From: DASUPK01 sp963848955
GTDB taxonomy: Bacteria; Actinomycetota; Thermoleophilia; Solirubrobacterales; 70-9
Reading direction: 5' to 3'
DNA length: 64,000 bases
Assembly (NCBI GenBank): GCA_963848955.1
Contig: CAWKFQ010000006.1
Span: forward strand, 61,907 to 125,906
Part shown: positions 63,504-64,000 of the stretch, piece by piece
Position numbering within the stretch: the stretch's first letter is position 1
How the letters are laid out: every line of letters starts with the position of its first letter
The notes under the pieces: generated by a model
Told to the model about the DNA's origin: nothing
Database searches by the model: none
What the model saw: the letters and a program-made list of their open reading frames with translations, nothing else
Position numbers and translations under genes: made by a program

Positions 63504-64000
63504 ATGGCCGAGGTAGGCATCAAGAGCTGCCGGAGGCCGGAGTTCATTTCGGCCACCAGACACGGCGCTGGAACCCGCGAATGCGCCGCTTCATATTTGG
63601 AGAGCGGGAAGGGATCCACATCATCGACCTCCTCCAGACGGAGGAGCTCCTCAAGAAGGCGACCGATTTCGTCACCGAGGTCGCGGCGAAGGGCGGCGTG
63701 ATCCTCTTCGTTGGGACCAAGAAGCAGGCCCAGGACTCAGTGCAGGAATGGCCGAGCGCTGCGGCATGCCGTATGTGAACCGGCGCTGGCTGGGCGGGCT
63801 GCTGACCAACTTCAACAGACCGCAAGCGGTCCGGCGGCTGCACGAGCTCGCGAGCTCAAGGAGGGCGGCCGTCTCGACCTGCTCCCCACCAAGGAGCGCA
63901 TGTCGATGGAGGCCTGGGTTGCCTAAGCTCGAATACAACCTCGGCGGCGTCGCGGGACATGGAACGGCTGGCCGATGCCGTGGTCATCATCGACCTGAAG
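63504..64000 (+). CDS. rpsB: Ribosomal protein S2 (right copy, frameshifted, cut by window end)
   Basis: ATG 63504 begins MAEVGIKSC, then a frame break; MRRFIFGEREGIHIIDLLQT, LLKKATDFVTEVAAKGGVIL and FVGTKKQAQDSVQEW follow from 63581, with further breaks near 63750, 63818 and 63915. The end of the window falls in VVIIDLK. The sequence beyond the window should show whether tsf follows as in the left arm. Confidence 0.85.

Larger units (their letters stand above)
54361..64000. repeat. Right arm of the ~9.7-kb imperfect inverted repeat
   Basis: Mirror of 44650-54347. The arm is cut by the window end inside rpsB, so its true length is unknown. Compared with the left arm there are short length differences in hisF, at the pgeF/yggS junction (about 17 bases net), at the lspA/rluD junction (about 31 bases net) and in the methyltransferase. 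Confidence 0.95.

Noticed and set aside
44650..64000. Prophage, integron or transposon ends as the cause of the inverted repeat
   Set aside because: No transposase, integrase, terminal repeats or target duplications; all repeated genes are housekeeping.

Overview
This is a high-GC bacterial chromosome segment packed with genes on both strands. Gene content and order point to an actinobacterium, probably of the Thermoleophilia/Solirubrobacterales type (inference). Supporting signs are the rsiG-like/garA-like/ftsR-like trio, a VKOR-DsbA pair, a WS/DGAT acyltransferase, a c-di-AMP riboswitch in front of a cell-wall protein, and secreted proteins with lysine-rich tails.

Layout. 1-7 kb: DUF72 protein, CcdA, flavin monooxygenase, alpha/beta hydrolase, thioredoxin-TPR protein and DinB. 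6.4-20.2 kb: riboswitch-controlled RlpA-like protein, WS/DGAT with a perfect Crp-type site, ChbG-like deacetylase, DsbA+VKOR, RTX protein, K+ channel, NadE, small enzymes, and a tandem pair of membrane proteins with an HTH-like head and an RskA-like outer domain. 20.3-31.4 kb: galactose-oxidase-like protein with a 309-bp internal duplication, alkyl-DHAP-synthase-like flavoprotein, the ftsR/garA/rsiG-like operon, PgsA, ProS, an RsbW-like ATPase and IspG. 31.5-40.4 kb: secreted proteins, acyl-CoA synthetase, OsmC, RseP, Dxr, a class III cyclase and a methyltransferase. 40.4-45.1 kb: the classical leftward rpsB-tsf-pyrH-frr-uppS-cdsA run (with dxr and rseP further on), heavily frameshifted. 45.3-54.3 kb: methyltransferase, rluD, lspA, yggT, proC, sepF, yggS, pgeF, a small protein, a CCA-adding-type enzyme, a PQQ-like propeller and hisF.

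The outstanding structural feature is that everything from about 44.65 to 54.35 kb is repeated in inverted orientation from 54.36 kb to the end of the window. The arms are about 9.7 kb and the hinge is only 13 bp, at the hisF start codon. The arms are not identical (5 of 210 residues differ in YggS, 14 of 259 in ProC), yet six genes are intact and equal in length in both. This fits two related haplotypes joined head to head, most simply an assembly or read chimera of two strains; a real inverted duplication cannot be excluded from sequence alone.

Many genes, including essential ones (proS, tsf, pyrH, frr, uppS, cdsA, rpsB), carry single-base frameshifts. These are most simply read as uncorrected indel errors of a long-read assembly, not as decay. 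No rRNA, tRNA, CRISPR array, transposase or phage module was seen.
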